Source: Flammeovirgaceae bacterium (GTDB taxonomy: Bacteria; Bacteroidota; Bacteroidia; Cytophagales; Cyclobacteriaceae). Taken from it: a stretch of 64,000 nt of DNA. The notes below the pieces were generated by a model. It was not told the origin of the DNA. It searched no databases and was given only the letters and a program-made list of their open reading frames with translations. The translations under genes and the position numbers were made by a program. Below, in pieces: positions 27,278 through 37,026 of this stretch. The number at the start of each line of letters is the position of its first letter. The stretch's first letter is position 1. The stretch lies in contig CP054185.1 of the NCBI GenBank assembly GCA_015180985.1, positions 3,099,225 to 3,163,224 on the forward strand. Reading direction: 5' to 3'.

Positions 27278-28375
27278 ATGAAGGTTAAAGAGGTTACCCG
27301 CTACCTGGAGTCAATAGCTCCACTGGCTTATCAGGAAACGTATGATAACTCCGGCCTGTTAACCGGTTCGCCCGAACAGGACGTAACCGGCATTCTGGTA
27401 ACATTAGATTGTTTAGAGGCGGTTGTTGACGAGGCGATCAAAACCAACTGTAACCTGGTTGTTGCCCACCATCCAATTATCTTTAAAGGGCTGAAAAAGC
27501 TAACCGGAAGCAATTACGTGGAGCGCACCGTCATCAAAGCAGTACAGCATAATATCGCTATCTATTCCATTCACACCAACCTTGATAATGTTCATACAGG
27601 CGTGAACCGGAAAATTGCCGAAAAGATTGGCCTCACAAACCTGCAGATACTCGCTCCGAAATCCGGCACCCTGGTTAAACTGGTAACATTTATTCCACAC
27701 CACCATACCGAAGCCGTACTTACCGCGCTGTATAGCGCAGGTGCCGGTCAGATTGGCAATTACAAAAACTGCAGTTTTCAAACCGAAGGTACAGGAACAT
27801 TCATGCCGAACCAGGAAGCCAATCCGCATATCGGCAAGGTCAATACGCAAGAGGTTGTAAATGAAACAAGAGCTGAAGTGATATTTCCAGCCTATAAAGA
27901 AAGCGAGATAGTAACCGCGCTTAAAAAAAGCCATCCGTATGAAGAAGTAGCCTACTACCTTACCCCGCTAAATAACCTGAACCAGGAGGTCGGCTCCGGA
28001 ATAATCGGTGAGCTGGCTGAAGCCGAAGAGCCTATTGCCTTCCTGAAAAGGCTAAAAAATGCAATGAACCTTCCTATTATCCGTCATACATCAATTATCA
28101 ATAACCCCGTTAAAAAAATTGCTGTTTGCGGGGGCTCCGGGGTTTTTCTTTTACCCCAGGCCATCCGGGCCGGGGCCCAGGTTTTTATTTCGGCCGACTT
28201 TAAGTACCATGAATTTTTTGATGCCGATAACCGGATTATTGTTGCTGATATCGGCCATTACGAAAGCGAGGTATTCACCAAAGAGTTGTTGGTAGCACTT
28301 TTAAGCCAAAAATTTCCTACTTTTGCAGTCAATTTTTCCGGAACTATCACAAATCCAATAAGTTACATTACCTGA
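27278..28375 (+). CDS. NIF3-like dinuclear metal-centre protein
   Basis: A 365-residue member of the NIF3/YqfO (DUF34) family. Metal ligands: VVAHHPIIFKG (~66-76), HTNLDNV (~102-108), and the C-terminal GHYESE (~330-335). Residues ~130-235 form the inserted CutA/PII-like domain of the long YqfO-type members. GGSGVFLLPQAIRAGAQVFI is also a family hallmark. Proposed roles include GTP cyclohydrolase-like or metal-buffering activity, but none is firm. Its TGA is followed at once by the ATG of the coiled-coil gene, a conserved pairing in Bacteroidota. Confidence 0.9.
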   Translation: MKVKEVTRYLESIAPLAYQETYDNSGLLTGSPEQDVTGILVTLDCLEAVVDEAIKTNCNLVVAHHPIIFKGLKKLTGSNYVERTVIKAVQHNIAIYSIHTNLDNVHTGVNRKIAEKIGLTNLQILAPKSGTLVKLVTFIPHHHTEAVLTALYSAGAGQIGNYKNCSFQTEGTGTFMPNQEANPHIGKVNTQEVVNETRAEVIFPAYKESEIVTALKKSHPYEEVAYYLTPLNNLNQEVGSGIIGELAEAEEPIAFLKRLKNAMNLPIIRHTSIINNPVKKIAVCGGSGVFLLPQAIRAGAQVFISADFKYHEFFDADNRIIVADIGHYESEVFTKELLVALLSQKFPTFAVNFSGTITNPISYIT

Positions 28376-29182
28376 ATGGAAACCCAGACCGTAGCACAAA
28401 AACTCGAAGCGCTTGTAAAACTGCAAACCATTGACAGCAAACTTGACGAACTTAAAAAACTGCGGGGCGACCTGCCCGATGAGGTGCAGGACCTGGAAGA
28501 CGAAATCGAGGGGTATAATACCCGCCTGCAGCGCCACCAGGCCGAACTGAAAGAAATCGAGGACAATATCAAAAAAAGCAAGGAAGGCATTAAAGAAGCC
28601 GAAAAGCTCATAAAAAAGTACAACGAACAGCAAAAGAACGTACGCAACAACCGCGAGTTCGATGCCATTACCAAGGAAGTTGAACTGCAGGAATTGGAAA
28701 TCCAGATTTGCGAAAAGAAAGTAAAGGAAGGCAAAGAGTTGACAGCTGCCAAAAAAGAAGAAATAGAGAAAACCGAAGCCTTGATTAAAGAACGCAGCGA
28801 GCACCTGGCCAACAAAAAGCAGGAATTGGACGGCATCCTGCAGGAGAGCGAGGAAGAGGAAAAGAAACTGCTGGCCGAACGTGAAAAAGCTGTTAAAAAA
28901 ATTGAAGACAAAAACCTGCTGAAATATTACGACCGGCTGCGCAGCAGCCTGTCTAACGGGCTGGCCGTAGTTCGCGTGGTGCGCGGTGCTGCCGAAGGGT
29001 GTAATATTGTTATTCCGCCCCAAAAAATCGCAGAAATACGGGAGAAGAAAAAAATCGTGATTGACGAACATTCCGGTCGTATCTTAGCTGATGTGGATAT
29101 GGATTCGCTGGACGACAGCGATAAGCCAAAAAAAGCCGGTGCGCCCGCCACAACAACCCGCAGACGAAAAGCCGTTGGATAA
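28376..29182 (+). CDS. Coiled-coil protein of the C4-type zinc ribbon family with lost cysteines
   Basis: A 268-residue protein. Residues ~1-185 form a long charged coiled coil; the ending (IPPQKIAEIREKK ... DEHSGRIL) matches the family whose C-terminal domain is a zinc ribbon. Relatives have CGGC before IPPQ and CxxCGRIL after it. Here these read EGCN and DEHSGRIL, so three of four metal cysteines are missing. A 30-residue acidic then basic Pro/Ala/Thr tail follows. The gene starts directly at the NIF3-like stop, so both are translated from one message. Role unknown, possibly RNA- or nucleotide-linked in partnership with NIF3. Confidence 0.85.
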   Translation: METQTVAQKLEALVKLQTIDSKLDELKKLRGDLPDEVQDLEDEIEGYNTRLQRHQAELKEIEDNIKKSKEGIKEAEKLIKKYNEQQKNVRNNREFDAITKEVELQELEIQICEKKVKEGKELTAAKKEEIEKTEALIKERSEHLANKKQELDGILQESEEEEKKLLAEREKAVKKIEDKNLLKYYDRLRSSLSNGLAVVRVVRGAAEGCNIVIPPQKIAEIREKKKIVIDEHSGRILADVDMDSLDDSDKPKKAGAPATTTRRRKAVG

Positions 29183-30665
29183 ACTGATTACATTACAACT
29201 ACGAAAGGCAGGCTTAACCGTCTGCCTTTTTTTATTCATCATTAAACTGGCTGCTCAGCCTGAGGGCTGGCTTACAAAACCTGCCGAGCAGGAAGCCTTC
29301 CGCATGGCGCTTAACCTGGAACTGGCCGAAGTGCGCACGGAATTTCAAAACCTCAATAACCCGCAAGCGCTCTACCTGACTTCGTTAACCGAGATACTGG
29401 AATTACTGATAACTGAAGACGAATCGTTATTTGATAAATATGAAAACGCTTATGAAAAAAGACTACAATCTATAAGTAAAATCACGCCAAAAACTCCCGA
29501 AGCGTTGTATATCAGTGCGGAGCTTCGCCTGCAATGGGCTTTTGTTTACCTCAAATTCCAGCACGAATTCGATGCTGCCTGGAACATCCGGCAGAGTTAT
29601 CTCCTTGCACAGGAGTGCCTGAATCGTTTTCCGGTATTTACACCCGCAAAAAAAACGTACGGTTTACTCAACATCATGCTCGGTTCAGTTCCCGACAAAT
29701 ATCAATGGGTGCTCTCGGTGTTGGGTATGCGTGGTTCAGTTGATAAAGGCCTTGAAGATTTACGGTTAATTCAGGCTTCTGATAATCCTACGCTGGCAAC
29801 GGAGGCATCGCTTATTTTATATCTCGCCCAGGGGTTAATCCTTCAGCAACCACAACTTGCCTTGCAGGAACTTTCGGCATGGCCGATGGATCGCCATACC
29901 AGATTAAGCTTGTTCCTGGCCGCTGTGCTTGCCATCAAAAATTCAGAAAGTGAGAAGGCACTTTCATATCTGGACGCTTTGTCGTTACAGCAAGAAGGGA
30001 TCTCAATTAGCTATGCCGATTACCTGAAGGGCGAAGTTTATCTTCACAAGGGAGATTATCCAACGGCAATTGCCTCGTATAAAAATTTTCTGCAAACCTA
30101 TTCCGGTAAAAATTTTGTAAAGGATGCGCTTTACAAAATGGCCATATGCTACTGGCTGCCGGGCGATAAATCCAATGCAGAAGTATATGCCCGTAGGGCA
30201 CGAACCTCAGGACTTGAGTATGCCGAAGCCGATCGCTATGCAGCCAGAAGCCTGGCAGAAAACGAATTACCAAACCCGAAACTTACCAAAATACGATATG
30301 CCACCGATGGCGGTTACTATGAAACAGCCACACGAATTATTGAATCCGTTAAAGACGAAGACCTGCCTGGCTTGAAAGATCGAACAGAATTTACCTACCG
30401 CAAAGCCCGCCTTTACCATAAGCTGGATGACTCAGAGAATAGTAAAAAATTTTATCTGCAAACCATTAATCTGGCAGGAACCAATCCCTGGTACTTTGCT
30501 CCAAATGCCTGCCTTCAGTTAGGATACCTTTACATGGCTGAGGGCGACAGCAAACGGGCCGCATCGTATTTTAGAAAAGCCCTTGAGTATAAAAAGCATG
30601 AATACAAAAACAGTATTGATAGCAAGGCCCGATCAGCATTAGGTCAGCTACAAACTGAAAAGTAA
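29175..30665 (+). CDS. Exported TPR-repeat protein
   Basis: About 496 residues if translation begins at the TTG at 29175, which overlaps the previous gene by 8 nt and gives a signal peptide (LRKAGLTVCLFLFIIKLAA, cleaved before QPEG). An ATG farther upstream, at 29091, would lie deep in the previous gene and is unlikely. From ~75 to the end the protein is helical with TPR-type pairs (e.g. YLKGEVYLHKGDYPTAIASY, ~300-320, and LQLGYLYMAEGDSKRAASYF near the C-terminus). Probably a periplasmic scaffold. A terminator-like hairpin lies within its signal-peptide codons (29204-29233). Start uncertain. Confidence 0.75.
   Translation: MDKLITLQLRKAGLTVCLFLFIIKLAAQPEGWLTKPAEQEAFRMALNLELAEVRTEFQNLNNPQALYLTSLTEILELLITEDESLFDKYENAYEKRLQSISKITPKTPEALYISAELRLQWAFVYLKFQHEFDAAWNIRQSYLLAQECLNRFPVFTPAKKTYGLLNIMLGSVPDKYQWVLSVLGMRGSVDKGLEDLRLIQASDNPTLATEASLILYLAQGLILQQPQLALQELSAWPMDRHTRLSLFLAAVLAIKNSESEKALSYLDALSLQQEGISISYADYLKGEVYLHKGDYPTAIASYKNFLQTYSGKNFVKDALYKMAICYWLPGDKSNAEVYARRARTSGLEYAEADRYAARSLAENELPNPKLTKIRYATDGGYYETATRIIESVKDEDLPGLKDRTEFTYRKARLYHKLDDSENSKKFYLQTINLAGTNPWYFAPNACLQLGYLYMAEGDSKRAASYFRKALEYKKHEYKNSIDSKARSALGQLQTEK
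29204..29233 (+). terminator. Terminator-like hairpin within the 5' end of the TPR gene
   Basis: AAAGGCAG (29204-29211) pairs perfectly with CTGCCTTT (29222-29229) around a 10-nt loop, and a run of seven T follows (29227-29233). It lies 22 nt after the coiled-coil gene stop, as expected for that gene's terminator, but inside the signal-peptide region of the next gene. Confidence 0.7.
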
Positions 30666-31307
30666 TCAGACTTTTACAGCAGGTACAGATAAACTTTCCA
30701 GGTGATGGGTATCATTGTATGTTTCTACCGAAGCCATGGTGCCGGTGTGGTTTAGCACGTATAAACACAGGTTTTCATGCTCGAAGACATCCATGCTTTT
30801 CAACGGGTAGTTAAGCAGGTAACAGAGCAGAATGCGCATGGCCCTTCCATGCATGCAAATCAGGATAGTTCGTTCTTCTATTCGGCTTAGGAAAGTCTTG
30901 ACTGAGGGTACCATTCGCCTGACAACATCTTCAGGACTTTCACCACCTTCAATGCGCAAGCCGGTGTTACCCTTTCGCCATTCATTAAGAACGTAATGGT
31001 AATAGGCATCCTCTTCGGGTGTAATGGGTTGCCCCTCTTTTCTGCCCCACGAAATCTCGTTAAGGCCGGGCAAAATTTCGTGTGGTGTTCCGAAGGCAAT
31101 AAAATCCGAGACTGTTTCAATGCTTCGCTTCAGGGCAGAGGTATATACTTTATCAAACGCTACGTGGCCGTAGGCCTGGTAAAACGCTTTTGCCTGAAGG
31201 CGACCGAAATCGTTCAGGCTGCTGTCAACTCCACTACCCTGCACAATACCTTTCAGGTTAAAATCGGTTTGCCCGTGGCGGATGATGTATATCTTTTTTG
31301 TGCTCAA
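30666..31307 (-). CDS. Histidine phosphatase family protein
   Basis: A 213-residue phosphoglycerate-mutase-like enzyme. The catalytic motif IIRHGQTDFN is at ~8-17, with a second Arg in SALKRSIET (~58-66), a Glu in LNEISWGRKEG (~83-93) and the second His in CMHGRAMRI (~150-158). It acts on phosphate esters in the cytoplasm; a substrate such as a sugar phosphate or cobalamin/nucleotide intermediate cannot be chosen from sequence. Translation starts with TTG at 31307; no in-frame ATG gives the complete RHG domain. It converges on the TPR gene with no gap. Confidence 0.9.
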   Translation of the reverse strand: MSTKKIYIIRHGQTDFNLKGIVQGSGVDSSLNDFGRLQAKAFYQAYGHVAFDKVYTSALKRSIETVSDFIAFGTPHEILPGLNEISWGRKEGQPITPEEDAYYHYVLNEWRKGNTGLRIEGGESPEDVVRRMVPSVKTFLSRIEERTILICMHGRAMRILLCYLLNYPLKSMDVFEHENLCLYVLNHTGTMASVETYNDTHHLESLSVPAVKV

Positions 31308-31387
31308 ATTTTTGCGCTATTTTGCCCCGCTTGCTGCTGGCGGGCGCAAAAATAGGGAAATACCGGTAAGAACAATCATTACGGCAT

Positions 31388-31816
31388 ATGTCACTTTTTC
31401 AACCAGGCATTACGCAGGAATCGCTCAACCGCCTCTCGGCCAATACCTTGGCAGAGCATCTGGGCATTGAGTTTGTAGCAATCGGAAGCGATCAGCTTAC
31501 TGCACGGATGCCGGTTGACAAACGCACTCACCAACCCTATGGCCTGTTGCATGGGGGCGCATCGGTAGCGCTGGCCGAAACGCTGGGAAGTGTAGCTGCG
31601 CATTGTTGCATCGATATTACCAAACAATACTGCGTAGGGCTGGAGATAAATGCAAATCACATCAAAAGTGTGCGTACAGGTTATGTGACCGGCACGGCAA
31701 AACCCATCCATGTTGGAAGGCGAACGCAGGTGTGGGAAATACGCATCGTCAATGATCAGCATGAATTAGTTTGCATTAGCCGCATAACCATGGCGGTATT
31801 GGATAAGCAAGGATGA
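31388..31816 (+). CDS. Hotdog-fold thioesterase, probable DHNA-CoA hydrolase of menaquinone synthesis
   Basis: A 142-residue PaaI/MenI-like hotdog thioesterase. The motif HGGASVALAETLGS (~56-69) carries the catalytic Glu of this class. As first gene of the menaquinone operon it most likely hydrolyses 1,4-dihydroxy-2-naphthoyl-CoA, the step after MenB. Its TGA overlaps the menF ATG by 4 nt (ATGA), so the two are translationally coupled. The family is certain; the substrate is inferred from the neighbours. Confidence 0.87.
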   Translation: MSLFQPGITQESLNRLSANTLAEHLGIEFVAIGSDQLTARMPVDKRTHQPYGLLHGGASVALAETLGSVAAHCCIDITKQYCVGLEINANHIKSVRTGYVTGTAKPIHVGRRTQVWEIRIVNDQHELVCISRITMAVLDKQG

Positions 31817-33006
31817 AATCAACTGAATTCTTTTTTGATACACACACGTTAACCGATGAAGCCATCCATCGGATTACACAGGCCGGCCTGTGCAGCGGAT
31901 ACGCCCTGGCGGCCTGGAAACTTCCCGGTTCAACAATAAAATCTGTTCTGCTGGCCGATGGGGCGCGTACCTTTTCAGCCGGAGATCAACTTGAAAACCT
32001 TGAAGGTGGATTTGTGTTTTGCCCGTTTAATCGGCAGGAGCCTGGTTACTATCTGCAAGCCGATTTGTTATTCAAGCTTAAGGACGAAAAAATCAGCTAT
32101 GAAGAAAACCCGTTAGCGGTTACTTCGGCAGAGTGGCTGAAGAATCAGGCGGAACCGGCAGAACCCGTTTCGTTTTACCGGCCCGCATCAGAGGCGCCCT
32201 TGTTCCGGCAACAACAGCCTGATTTTAAAAAGCTGGTTGCCGAGTGCGTGCAGTACATCGCCACAGGCAGTGTTGAAAAAATTGTTCCTTCCCGGTATAA
32301 AGCTATTCCATTGCCATCGGAGTTTAACCCGATTATGGCTTTTCAAAAACTATGCGCAGCACATCCCCACGCGCTGGTTTCACTGGTAAGCATACCCGAA
32401 GTGGGCACCTGGCTTGGCGCATCGCCCGAAATTCTGGTGCAGGTTGAAGACCATTCGATATTCCGCACGGTGGCGTTAGCCGGAACACAACCCTATACAC
32501 CCGGTGCCAACCTGAAGGAGGTGGCGTGGACACAAAAAGAAATTGAAGAACAGGCCCTGGTAAGCCGGTACATCATTAACTGTTTTAAAAAAATACGGCT
32601 GCGCGAATTTGAAGAACACGGACCCAAAACCGTAGTGGCCGGAAACCTGCTGCACCTGAAAACCGATTTTGCCGTTGACCTGAAGGCAACCAACTTTCCG
32701 CAATTAGCATCCGTTATGCTGAACCTGCTTCACCCCACCTCGGCCATTTGCGGCATGCCGATGGAACCCGCACTTCAGTTTTTAAAAAATCATGAAGGCT
32801 ATACCCGGCAATTTTACGCGGGCTTTCTCGGCCCGGTAAACATTGATAACGCTATACGGGTTTACGTTAATCTACGGTGTATGCAGGTAACCGCCCAAAG
32901 TCTGGTTTGTTATGCCGGCTGCGGTGTAACAATCGACTCAGTACCTCAGAAAGAGTGGGAAGAAACTGAAATGAAACTAAATAGTTTATTAACTGTAGTA
33001 TTATAA
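31813..33006 (+). CDS. menF: Isochorismate synthase
   Basis: A 397-residue chorismate-binding enzyme that converts chorismate to isochorismate, the first committed step to menaquinone. Seen: KIVPSRYKAIPL (~156-167), GTWLGASPEILV (~199-210), FRTVALAGTQPY, LLHPTSAICGMP (~307-318), YAGFLGPV (~338-345) and the last block YAGCGVTIDS followed by EWEETE metal-binding acids. It overlaps the upstream thioesterase by 4 nt and is followed by menD after 5 nt. Confidence 0.95.
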   Translation: MKSTEFFFDTHTLTDEAIHRITQAGLCSGYALAAWKLPGSTIKSVLLADGARTFSAGDQLENLEGGFVFCPFNRQEPGYYLQADLLFKLKDEKISYEENPLAVTSAEWLKNQAEPAEPVSFYRPASEAPLFRQQQPDFKKLVAECVQYIATGSVEKIVPSRYKAIPLPSEFNPIMAFQKLCAAHPHALVSLVSIPEVGTWLGASPEILVQVEDHSIFRTVALAGTQPYTPGANLKEVAWTQKEIEEQALVSRYIINCFKKIRLREFEEHGPKTVVAGNLLHLKTDFAVDLKATNFPQLASVMLNLLHPTSAICGMPMEPALQFLKNHEGYTRQFYAGFLGPVNIDNAIRVYVNLRCMQVTAQSLVCYAGCGVTIDSVPQKEWEETEMKLNSLLTVVL

Positions 33007-33011
33007 AATCG

Positions 33012-34709
33012 GTGAGCAATCAGCCTATTTACGATATAGCCGAAATCTGTGCCCGTAAAGGCATTATACAGGTCGTGCTCTGTCCCGGTTCCCGGTGTGC
33101 ACCGTTAACGCTTGCATTTACACGGCATCCAAAAATTCGATGCCGCACCTTCAGCGATGAGCGGAGTGCAGGGTTTGTTGCGCTGGGTATCGCCCGGCAA
33201 ACAAAACAGGCAGTTGTATTGGTAAGCACCTCAGGTACGGCAGGCTACAACTATGCACCGGCTGTAGCCGAAGCTTTTTTCTCAGAAACTCCGCTGGTCG
33301 TGATCACGGCCGACCGGCCGACCGAATGGATTGCACAGCATGACGGTCAGACCATTTATCAGCACAACCTCTATGGAAAGCATGTAAAAAATTCTTACAC
33401 GCTTCCACAGAATTACGATCACCCGGATGACTGCTGGCACATTAACCGGATAATTAACCAAGCCATTAACCTGGCCAACGCGCAACCAAAAGGCCCCGTA
33501 CATGTAAATGCACCGTTTCGGGAACCGTTTTATCCGGAACACGGGGAAACATTTTCGTACAGTAAAGATATTCGCATTATTGACGAAGACAGCCCGGTTT
33601 TCCTCGCTGAATCGTTAAAAGAAAAACTGACAGCAGCACTTGAAGGGAAGCGTAAAATTCTTGTAGTAGCCGGACAGCACGATGGAAATCCTGCATTAAC
33701 CGATGTGTTACAAACCACAGCAGCAAACCTGCCTGTAATAACCGGTGTTCTTTCAAACCTGCACAACCTTAAAAAAGGTATTCGTTATGCCGATTCATTT
33801 CTGGGTAAAATACCTGCTGAAACAGAAATCAAACTAAAGCCCGACCTGTTGATTAGCTTTGGCAAATCCGTCATCAGCAAAAACCTGAAACTCTTTTTAC
33901 GAAAATTCCCCGATCTTGAACATTGGCATATTCAGCCTTACACCACGGCTACGGATCCGTTTCAAAACCTGAGAAAGACTATTGTTGCTGACCCGACCGA
34001 CTTTTTTGACTTTCTGAACAGCATCAGGCTTACACTATCCATACCGTATGCTGAAGACTGGAAAGCAGAGGAGAATCGGATCGCTCAACTTCATAAACAC
34101 TATTTTTCACAGTTGCGGATAAGTGAACTCGACCTGGTTAGCCGTGTACTTGCAAAACTACCTGCAGGGTGTAACCTCCACCTGGCCAACAGCATGAGCG
34201 TTCGGTATGCCGAATTGATCGGACTTCAACCACACCAACAAGTTACTGTGTACAGCAACCGGGGCACCAGCGGCATTGACGGTTGCACCAGTACCGCAGT
34301 GGGGCATTGCCTTTCATCCGATGCACTGCAAGTGTTAATTACCGGAGACCTGGCTTTCTTTTACGATCGCAATGCCTTCTGGCACAGCTATCCCATGGCT
34401 AACCTGCGGGTTGTGCTGCTGAACAACCATGGCGGTATTATCTTTAAACTCATTGATGGACCTGCCGATCTGCCCGAAGCGGATGAATATTTTGTTACCC
34501 GGCAGCCGCTTACCGCAAAAAACATTTGTGCCGAATTCGGGTTTGACTATTTGCCGGTTAAATCGGCCGAAAGTTTACGAACTTTGCTTGAAGATTTTTT
34601 TATGCCCGATTCAAAAACAAAACTACTTGAACTGGAAAGCCGCATAGATTTAAATAAACAGGTTTTTGAAAATTTCAAACAAATTTTATCACAACGCCAT
34701 GAAACTTAA
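33012..34709 (+). CDS. menD: SEPHCHC synthase, menaquinone pathway
   Basis: A 565-residue thiamine-diphosphate enzyme that joins isochorismate and 2-oxoglutarate. The N-terminal block [16 protein letters not shown] and [12 protein letters not shown] contain the family's substrate Arg and the ThDP-activating Glu; the C-terminal ThDP/Mg motif is [14 protein letters not shown] (~442-455). It starts with GTG at 33012, 5 nt after menF. The last 11 nt overlap menB. Full length for the family. Confidence 0.95.
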   Translation: MSNQPIYDIAEICARKGIIQVVLCPGSRCAPLTLAFTRHPKIRCRTFSDERSAGFVALGIARQTKQAVVLVSTSGTAGYNYAPAVAEAFFSETPLVVITADRPTEWIAQHDGQTIYQHNLYGKHVKNSYTLPQNYDHPDDCWHINRIINQAINLANAQPKGPVHVNAPFREPFYPEHGETFSYSKDIRIIDEDSPVFLAESLKEKLTAALEGKRKILVVAGQHDGNPALTDVLQTTAANLPVITGVLSNLHNLKKGIRYADSFLGKIPAETEIKLKPDLLISFGKSVISKNLKLFLRKFPDLEHWHIQPYTTATDPFQNLRKTIVADPTDFFDFLNSIRLTLSIPYAEDWKAEENRIAQLHKHYFSQLRISELDLVSRVLAKLPAGCNLHLANSMSVRYAELIGLQPHQQVTVYSNRGTSGIDGCTSTAVGHCLSSDALQVLITGDLAFFYDRNAFWHSYPMANLRVVLLNNHGGIIFKLIDGPADLPEADEYFVTRQPLTAKNICAEFGFDYLPVKSAESLRTLLEDFFMPDSKTKLLELESRIDLNKQVFENFKQILSQRHET

Positions 34710-35523
34710 CTATCCCTGGAAACCAGTAAAAGAATACAAAGAAATTCTGTTTCATAAACTGGATGGCATCGCCCGCATCAGTATAAACCGGCCGGCTGTG
34801 CATAACGCCTTTACTCCGCTTACCGTACTGGAAATGATTGATGCCATGGGTATCTGCCGAGAAGATGCCGACATCCGCGTGGTGATACTTACCGGAGAGG
34901 GCGGCCAGGCCTTTTGCAGCGGTGGCGACCAGAGTGTACGCGGCCATGGCGGTTATGTTGGCCAGGATGCCGTACCCCGGCTCAATGTGCTCGACTTACA
35001 AAAACTTATTCGCTCCATACCCAAACCGGTTATTGCAGCCGTAGCAGGCTGGGCTATTGGCGGAGGACATGTGTTGCATGTGGTGTGCGACTTAACCATT
35101 GCCGCTGAGAACGCCCGCTTCGGACAAACTGGCCCCAAGGTAGGCAGTTTTGATGGTGGTTTTGGCGCGTCTTACCTGGCACGCATCGTAGGACAGAAAA
35201 AAGCACGTGAAATCTGGTACCTCTGCGATCAGTACAATGCACAGGAAGCATTGGAAATGGGCCTTGTCAACAAAGTTGTTCCGCTCGATAAACTGGAAGA
35301 AACCTATATACAGTGGGCAAAAAAAATAATTGCCAAAAGTCCGTTGGCTATACGAATGCTCAAAGCCTCCTTCAATGCCGAATTGGATGGCCAGGCCGGC
35401 ATCCAGGAACTGGCCGGCAATGCTACGTTATTGTATTATTTAAGTGATGAAGCGAAGGAGGGAAAAAATGCCTTTATGGAGAAACGCGATCCAGACTGGT
35501 CGAAATTTCCTAAATTCCCGTAA
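34699..35523 (+). CDS. menB: 1,4-dihydroxy-2-naphthoyl-CoA synthase
   Basis: A 274-residue crotonase-fold enzyme that closes the naphthoquinol ring from o-succinylbenzoyl-CoA. The start at 34699 ([13 protein letters not shown]) matches the family N-terminus better than an ATG 11 codons upstream. Seen: [27 protein letters not shown] (~71-87) and [20 protein letters not shown] (~143-162), the segment that identifies MenB among crotonases. It overlaps the menD end by 11 nt. Confidence 0.96.
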   Translation: MKLNYPWKPVKEYKEILFHKLDGIARISINRPAVHNAFTPLTVLEMIDAMGICREDADIRVVILTGEGGQAFCSGGDQSVRGHGGYVGQDAVPRLNVLDLQKLIRSIPKPVIAAVAGWAIGGGHVLHVVCDLTIAAENARFGQTGPKVGSFDGGFGASYLARIVGQKKAREIWYLCDQYNAQEALEMGLVNKVVPLDKLEETYIQWAKKIIAKSPLAIRMLKASFNAELDGQAGIQELAGNATLLYYLSDEAKEGKNAFMEKRDPDWSKFPKFP

Positions 35524-35542
35524 TCAAATCCTTAACCGGCTT

Positions 35543-35911
35543 ATGGACATTCAGAAACGGGAGATATTCCGCTCAATTGCCGAAGTTGCTTACGTAATTG
35601 CCAAGGCCGATAAAGGCCTTAGCCCAGCTGAGCGCATGGCGTTTACCAATATCATCAAAGAAGAACTTGAGTACGACTCCTGGGTTGCCCAAAGCCGGTT
35701 CGAATTACTGGATGAAGTAACGAAACCTTCACCGGAAGAAGCATATAAAGATGCAATGAACGATTTTAAGAGATATAAATCTCATCTTACACCGGAACTG
35801 AAAGAAACAGCCAAGCGGGTGGTAAGGCGTGTAGCCGACTCCTGTTGCGGATTTTCCGCTAAAGAAGCCATGATCCTGGGTCGCTTTGAAAACGATCTTG
35901 CCGAACTATAG
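35543..35911 (+). CDS. TerB-like helical protein between menB and menE
   Basis: A 122-residue helical protein starting at the ATG at 35543 (MDIQKREIF); an earlier ATG would overlap menB by about 80 nt. The pattern IAEVAYVIAKADKGLSPAERMAF (~10-32) resembles the first helices of TerB/DjlA-type domains, where acidic residues bind metal. Two adjacent Cys (DSCCGFS) lie near the C-terminus. It sits 19 nt after menB and 12 nt before menE, so it is part of the menaquinone operon, yet it is not a known pathway enzyme. Role unknown. Confidence 0.7.
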   Translation: MDIQKREIFRSIAEVAYVIAKADKGLSPAERMAFTNIIKEELEYDSWVAQSRFELLDEVTKPSPEEAYKDAMNDFKRYKSHLTPELKETAKRVVRRVADSCCGFSAKEAMILGRFENDLAEL

Positions 35912-35923
35912 CGATCCGTTCAC

Positions 35924-37018
35924 TTGAGCTACCTGTTTGATTCCATTCACAGTAACCAAAGCGTAGTAGCCGTTAACGACATCCTTTCCGGAAAAGAAAG
36001 CGGCCGTACCGCGTTTGAATCGGCCGTATTTGATTTTATCAGGCTGTGGTTAAAAGGCACAACTACGTTTACGCAAAGAACCAGCGGATCCACCGGGGCA
36101 CCTAAAGAGATCACAATCACCCGAAATCAAATGATTGCCAGTGCTGGTCGTACGCTGAAAGCGGTAGGAATTGCCGAGGGCGACCCGGCCCTGGTTTGCC
36201 TTCATCCGGATTACATTGCCGGCAAAATGATGCTTGTTCGTGCGCTGGCATTCAATTTAAAAATATACCTGGCAGAACCCTCCTCCGATCCACTCCAAAA
36301 CCTATCCGATGATTTTGAACATGGGTTTGCTGCATTTGTCCCCGTTCAACTTCAAAATATGCTGGCCATTCCGCAACGGATTAATCAACTAAACCGGATG
36401 AAGGCTGTACTGCTCGGTGGTGCTCCGGTAAGCGAAACACTCGCTAAAAAAATAAGCTCGCTGCAATGCCCGGTTTATGCCACTTATGGGATGACGGAAA
36501 CTGTTTCAAACATAGCCCTTCAAAAACTTAACGGACCCGCTGCACAAGAAAAGTTTTTTACCACACTGCCGCAAATTTCAGTGAGTACCGATGAGCGGGG
36601 TTGCCTGGTAATTCATTTGCCTGGTGCTGATGCGCCTGTTAAAACAAACGATGTGGCCGAACTGGTATCGAAAACTTCCTTTCGCATTCGCGGACGGTGG
36701 GACCATGTTATCAACAGTGGAGGCATCAAAATCAATCCCGAAGAACTGGAGCAACAAGCAGAAGCAATTTTACAAGCAAAGGGCATCGATCGCCCCTTTC
36801 TTATCGGCAGCCTGCCCCATGAAAAACTGGGAGAACAGCCCGTACTGATTATGGAGGGCGAGCCGCTTGGGCCGGAAGCCGAAGCCGAACTTATAGAGGA
36901 CTTAAAGCAACAATTAAAGCGGCACGAAGCACCGCGTCAAATCCGATACCTGACTCAGTTTTTTTATACAGCCTCCGGTAAATTAAACAGACCCGAAATT
37001 TTGAAAGGCATACGGTAA
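35924..37018 (+). CDS. menE: o-Succinylbenzoate--CoA ligase
   Basis: A 364-residue acyl-adenylating enzyme that activates o-succinylbenzoate with CoA. The ATP loop RTSGSTGAPKEITIT (~51-65), YGMTETVSNIAL (~187-198), GRWDHVINSGGIKINPEELE (~258-277) and the C-terminal ASGKLNRPEI with catalytic Lys are present. It is shorter than the ~450-residue enzymes of other phyla, lacking most of the N-terminal subdomain ahead of the ATP loop, which I believe is usual for Bacteroidota MenE. The start is a TTG at 35924. menC and menA are not in the window. Confidence 0.9.
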   Translation: MSYLFDSIHSNQSVVAVNDILSGKESGRTAFESAVFDFIRLWLKGTTTFTQRTSGSTGAPKEITITRNQMIASAGRTLKAVGIAEGDPALVCLHPDYIAGKMMLVRALAFNLKIYLAEPSSDPLQNLSDDFEHGFAAFVPVQLQNMLAIPQRINQLNRMKAVLLGGAPVSETLAKKISSLQCPVYATYGMTETVSNIALQKLNGPAAQEKFFTTLPQISVSTDERGCLVIHLPGADAPVKTNDVAELVSKTSFRIRGRWDHVINSGGIKINPEELEQQAEAILQAKGIDRPFLIGSLPHEKLGEQPVLIMEGEPLGPEAEAELIEDLKQQLKRHEAPRQIRYLTQFFYTASGKLNRPEILKGIR

Positions 37019-37026
37019 CCGCAGCC

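Noticed and set aside
28301-29071. Long minus-strand reading frame (256 codons, Phe/Leu-rich) opposite the coiled-coil gene
   Set aside because: It is the mirror of Lys/Glu-rich coiled-coil codons and has no motif or start context; the plus-strand gene is clearly real.
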